This document shows, piece after piece, positions 61,231 through 64,000 of a DNA stretch of 64,000 nucleotides. The DNA is from UBA4656 sp002405525. Its GTDB lineage: Bacteria > Pseudomonadota > Gammaproteobacteria > Xanthomonadales > Ahniellaceae. Every line of letters starts with the position of its first letter. The first letter of the stretch is position 1. The stretch spans positions 1 to 64,000 of the forward strand of contig DAIMGT010000007.1 in NCBI GenBank assembly GCA_036723735.1. The letters run 5' to 3'. The notes beneath the pieces were generated by a model. That model was not told the origin of the DNA. It made no database searches and saw only the letters and a program-made list of their open reading frames with translations. Made by a program: the position numbers and the translations under genes.

Positions 61231-61590
61231 ATGGCACGAGTCAAGCGTGGTGTCGTCGCCCGTCGCCGGCACAAGAAGATCATCAGCAAGGCCAAGGGCT
61301 ACTACAATGCCCGGCGCAAGGTGTTCCGCGTCGCCAAGCAGGCGGTCACCAAGGCCGCGCAGTACGCCTACATCGGACGCAAGCAGAAGAAGCGCCAGTA
61401 TCGCGCGCTATGGATCGTGCGCATCAACGCGGCGGCCCGGCAGTTCGGCCTTTCCTACAGCCGCCTGATCGCCGGCCTGAAGAAGGCCGACATTGCGATG
61501 GATCGCAAGGTGCTTGCCGATCTCGCCGTGCACGACCTCGCCGCCTTCGGCAAGGTCGCCGAGAAGGCCAAGGCGAGCCTGGCCGCGTAA
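61231..61590 (+). CDS. rplT: 50S ribosomal protein L20
   Basis: A 119-aa ribosomal protein L20, an early assembly protein of the large subunit. Conserved parts are MARVKRGVVARRRHKKIISK, GYYNARRKVFRVAKQAVTKA, and AFGKVAEKAKASLAA at the end. GGAGG stands 7 bases before the ATG. The 88-base gap to pheS holds two hairpins. Confidence 0.97.
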   Translation: MARVKRGVVARRRHKKIISKAKGYYNARRKVFRVAKQAVTKAAQYAYIGRKQKKRQYRALWIVRINAAARQFGLSYSRLIAGLKKADIAMDRKVLADLAVHDLAAFGKVAEKAKASLAA

Positions 61591-61595
61591 GACCT

Positions 61596-61668
61596 TGGCC
61601 CGGCCTTGCCCGGGCCATCCGAGTCTCGACGTGGGGAAAGGGCTTGCGCCCTTTCCCTTCGTCGTTTT
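61596..61668 (+). promoter_or_regulatory. two tandem hairpins between rplT and pheS, second followed by T-rich run
   Basis: TGGCCCGG (61596-61603) pairs with CCGGGCCA (61610-61617). GGGAAAGGGC (61634-61643) pairs perfectly with GCCCTTTCCC (61648-61657) and is followed by TTCGTCGTTTT, 21 bases before the pheS start. This looks like a terminator or attenuator that lowers expression of pheST relative to the ribosomal genes. No Phe-rich leader peptide with its own stop is seen. Confidence 0.55.
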
Positions 61669-61678
61669 GGGGACCCGC

Positions 61679-62665
61679 ATGGATTCCATCGTCCGCGAAT
61701 ACGAACCGAAGATTCTCGGCGCCGCCGACCTCGACGCGCTCGAGGCGCTGCGCGTGGCGCTGCTGGGCAAGAGCGGTGTCATCACCGAGCAGTTGAAGGC
61801 GCTGGGCAAGTTGGCGCCCGACGAGCGCAAGGCGCGTGGCGAGCAGGTCAACGCCGCCAAGGCGAACCTGCAGGACGCCATCGCGACCCGCCGCGCGACG
61901 CTGGAGGCTGCGGAGCTGGAAGCGCGCCTGGCATCCGAGCGCATCGACATCACGATGCCGGGCCGGCTCGTCGATCACGGCGTCGCCCACCCAGTGTCGC
62001 GCACCATCGACCGGATGATTTCGATCTTCTCGCGCATGGGCTACGAGGTCTCTGACGGCCCCGAGATCGAGGACGACGAGCACAACTTCGAAGCGCTGAA
62101 CTTCCCGCCGCACCATCCGGCGCGTGCCATGCATGACACCTTCTACTTCCCGGACGGCCGCCTTCTCCGCACGCACACTTCACCGGTGCAGGTGCGCTTC
62201 ATGCGCAATCGCAGGCCGCCGCTGCGCATGCTCGCCATTGGCAAGGTCTACCGGAGCGACAGCGACCAGACGCACTCGCCGATGTTCCACCAGATGGAAG
62301 GATTGGTGGTCGACGAGAGCGCCAGCTTCGCCGATCTCAAGGGCACCTTGGCGCAGTTCGTGCGCGCCTTCTTCGAGCGCGACTTCGAGATGCAGTTCCG
62401 TCCGTCGTACTTTCCGTTCACCGAGCCGTCCTGCGAGGTGGACATCCGCTGGGAGCGGCCCGACGGGTCCAGCGCATGGCTGGAGGTGCTCGGCGGGGGC
62501 ATGGTGCACCCCAACGTCTTGCGCGCCTGCGGCGTCGATGCGGAGCGATACACCGGCTATGCCTTCGGGCTTGGCATTGAGCGCTTCGCGATGCTGCGCT
62601 ACGGCGTGTCCGATCTGCGCGCGTTCTACGACAACGACCTGCGTTTCCTGCGCCAGTTCGCCTGA
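61679..62665 (+). CDS. pheS: phenylalanyl-tRNA synthetase alpha subunit
   Basis: The catalytic subunit of the alpha2-beta2 PheRS, 328 aa. The N-terminal coiled-coil arm (about 1-95) is followed by the class II core: HPVSRTIDRMISIFSRMGYE, motif 2 region LLRTHTSPVQVRFM and FHQMEGLVVD, and motif 3 GYAFGLGIERFAMLRYG. The ATG at 61679 lies after the double hairpin. pheT follows after 150 bases. Confidence 0.97.
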   Translation: MDSIVREYEPKILGAADLDALEALRVALLGKSGVITEQLKALGKLAPDERKARGEQVNAAKANLQDAIATRRATLEAAELEARLASERIDITMPGRLVDHGVAHPVSRTIDRMISIFSRMGYEVSDGPEIEDDEHNFEALNFPPHHPARAMHDTFYFPDGRLLRTHTSPVQVRFMRNRRPPLRMLAIGKVYRSDSDQTHSPMFHQMEGLVVDESASFADLKGTLAQFVRAFFERDFEMQFRPSYFPFTEPSCEVDIRWERPDGSSAWLEVLGGGMVHPNVLRACGVDAERYTGYAFGLGIERFAMLRYGVSDLRAFYDNDLRFLRQFA

Positions 62666-62691
62666 AGGGCAGGGCCGAGGGTTTTTCGTAG

Positions 62692-62718
62692 GGTGCAATA
62701 AGCGCAGCGAATTGCACC
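62692..62718. repeat. REP-like imperfect palindrome between pheS and pheT
   Basis: GGTGCAAT (62692-62699) and ATTGCACC (62711-62718) are inverted copies around AAGCGCAGCGA. Similar intergenic palindromes beginning GTAGGGTGCAATAAGCG are scattered in many proteobacterial genomes. A stretch rich in GGGCCC units follows to about 62772. These fill the 150-base pheS-pheT gap. Confidence 0.6.
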
Positions 62719-62815
62719 GTTCGAGCAAGGGCCCGGGGCCCAGGGCACAGGGCCCAGCCTTGGTGGGCCCGGCGACGGCGCGGTTCTCGCGCCACCGGAT
62801 GATGAGCGGCTTGCG

Positions 62816-64000
62816 ATGAAGTTCTCCGAAAACTGGTTGCGTTCCCTGGTCCGCGTCGATGCCGATCGCACGACCCTGTGCCGTCGGCTGACCATGGCCG
62901 GGCTCGAGGTCGAAGGCGTCGACGTGCTGGGCGAGGGACTCGACGGCGTGGTGATCGCCGAGGTCGTGTCCGCCGAGCGCCACCCGCAGGCCGACAAGCT
63001 GCAGGTGTGCCGCGTGTCGACCGGGGATGGCGAGCCGCTGCAGATCGTGTGCGGTGCGCGGAACGCGCGCGTCGGTCTGAAGGCGCCGCTCGCCACGATC
63101 GGTGCCCGCCTGCCCGACGGGCTGGCGATCCAGCGCGCGGTACTGCGCGGTGTGGAATCGAATGGCATGCTCTGTTCGGCCAAGGAACTCGCGCTCGACG
63201 CCGACGGCGACGGTCTGCTTGAACTGCCCGCGGATGCGCCGCTCGGTGCGCCGCTGGCGAAGTGGCTGGACCTGCCCGACGCCGCGATCGAAATCAAACT
63301 GACCCCCAATCGCCCCGACTGCCTCGGCATGGCCGGCTTGGCCGCCGAGGTCGCGACCTTGTTCGATACGCCGCGCTTGGCGCAGGACGTAGGGCCGGTC
63401 AGCGTCACCTCGCAGGCGGTGCGCGCGGTTCGCAGCGATTCGCCGGCCGACTGTCCGCGCTACCTCGGCCGGGTGGTCGAGGGGATCGACCCCGCGGCCC
63501 GGACGCCGACGTGGATGATCGAGCGCCTGCGCCGGGCCGGGCTGCGTCCGGTCGGCGCGGTGGTGGACTGCACCAACTATGTGATGCTCGAACTGGGTCA
63601 GCCCATGCACGCGTTCGACCATGACCGCCTGCGCGGCGCCGTGGTGGTGCGGCGGGCGGCGCCCGGTGAGATCGCCAGACTGCTCGACGAGCGCGAGGTC
63701 GTGCTCGATCCGGGCTTCCTGGTGGTGGCCGATGACGGCGGGCCGGTCGCGATTGCCGGCGTGATGGGCGGCTGGGCATCGCGGGTGACCGACGCGACCC
63801 GGAACGTGTTCCTCGAGAGCGCGCACTTCGCGCCGGCGGCGATCATCGGCCGGGCGCGCCGGCTTGGGCTGCATACCGACGCTTCGCACCGCTTCGAGCG
63901 GGGCGTCGACCCGGAACTGCCCCGACGCGCGATCGAGCGGCTGACCGCGCTGCTGGCGTCGATCGCCGGCGGCCGGCCAGGGCCGGTGCTGGCGGCCGAG
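62816..64000 (+). CDS. pheT: phenylalanyl-tRNA synthetase beta subunit, N-terminal part
   Basis: The beta subunit of PheRS; 395 codons are visible and the frame is open at the window end (full length is normally near 790 aa). The start MKFSENWLRSLVRVDADRTT is typical. The tRNA-binding EMAP-like domain follows (VVIAEVVSAERHPQADKLQV, about 43-150), then the B1 domain and the editing B3/B4 region (DCTNYVMLELGQPMHAFDHD, GVMGGWASRVTDATRNVFLE, ASHRFERGVDPEL). It ends the thrS operon in this window. Confidence 0.96.
   Translation, partial: MKFSENWLRSLVRVDADRTTLCRRLTMAGLEVEGVDVLGEGLDGVVIAEVVSAERHPQADKLQVCRVSTGDGEPLQIVCGARNARVGLKAPLATIGARLPDGLAIQRAVLRGVESNGMLCSAKELALDADGDGLLELPADAPLGAPLAKWLDLPDAAIEIKLTPNRPDCLGMAGLAAEVATLFDTPRLAQDVGPVSVTSQAVRAVRSDSPADCPRYLGRVVEGIDPAARTPTWMIERLRRAGLRPVGAVVDCTNYVMLELGQPMHAFDHDRLRGAVVVRRAAPGEIARLLDEREVVLDPGFLVVADDGGPVAIAGVMGGWASRVTDATRNVFLESAHFAPAAIIGRARRLGLHTDASHRFERGVDPELPRRAIERLTALLASIAGGRPGPVLAAE

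Overview
The window reads as one contiguous piece of a GC-rich gammaproteobacterial chromosome. The petABC-sspAB cluster, the minor-pilin cluster with pilY1, DUF3301 and DUF4124 proteins, an Oar-like TonB receptor and a thrS-infC-rpmI-rplT-pheS-pheT operon point to the Xanthomonadales/Lysobacterales. Secreted proteins ending in a short F-A-D-G-F-E tail suggest the Rhodanobacteraceae/Dokdonella/Wenzhouxiangella side of that group. The taxonomy is inferred from gene content only.

Layout. Positions 1-577 hold the N-terminal part of phoH (ybeZ, minus strand); its usual neighbour miaB lies 12.5 kb away at 13067-14410. The DNA between them holds two similar modules. Each has an ECF sigma factor of the kinase-linked type followed by a membrane Ser/Thr kinase with TPRs (2931-5746 and 9728-13058). 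Divergent to each are genes for large exported proteins: a beta-repeat protein at 635-2758, and a three-gene operon at 5751-9515. From 14.5 to 20.4 kb come a lytic transglycosylase, a DegS-like protease, the cytochrome bc1 genes petABC and sspA-sspB. From 20.4 to 30.7 kb come a DUF3301 protein, a kinase with a sulfatase-modifying-factor-like C-terminus paired with a double-FHA protein, a Trm112-like gene, a 44-codon ORF and nadC, purEK, an orphan FbpC-type ATPase beside sodB, then grxD, a degenerate SDR and a MarC protein. A 1067-aa TonB-dependent receptor, a cyclic-nucleotide-binding/rhodanese fusion and ppnN follow up to 36.9 kb.

Positions 37.1-44.5 kb are a type IV pilus minor-pilin operon (fimT, pilV, pilW, pilX, pilY1, pilE). 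Immediately after its terminator an 8.2-kb integrative element sits in the 3' half of tRNA-Asn(GTT), bounded by a perfect 45-bp direct repeat (44558-44602 and 52742-52786). It encodes a tyrosine recombinase, an AlpA regulator, a RepA-type ATPase followed by ten copies of the heptamer CGTCCGA around a hairpin (a probable replication origin), a helix-turn-helix protein and an HK97-fold major capsid protein. No recognisable portal, protease, large terminase or tail gene is present. It resembles a compact capsid-encoding phage satellite and is the best candidate in the window for an undescribed system.

Right of the island are a lone FimT-like pseudopilin, uvrB, a rhomboid-family membrane protein, tRNA-Val(GAC), and the translation operon thrS-infC-rpmI-rplT-pheS-pheT, whose last gene runs off the end. 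In that operon infC appears to start with ATC, and U-tract hairpins precede both thrS and pheS.
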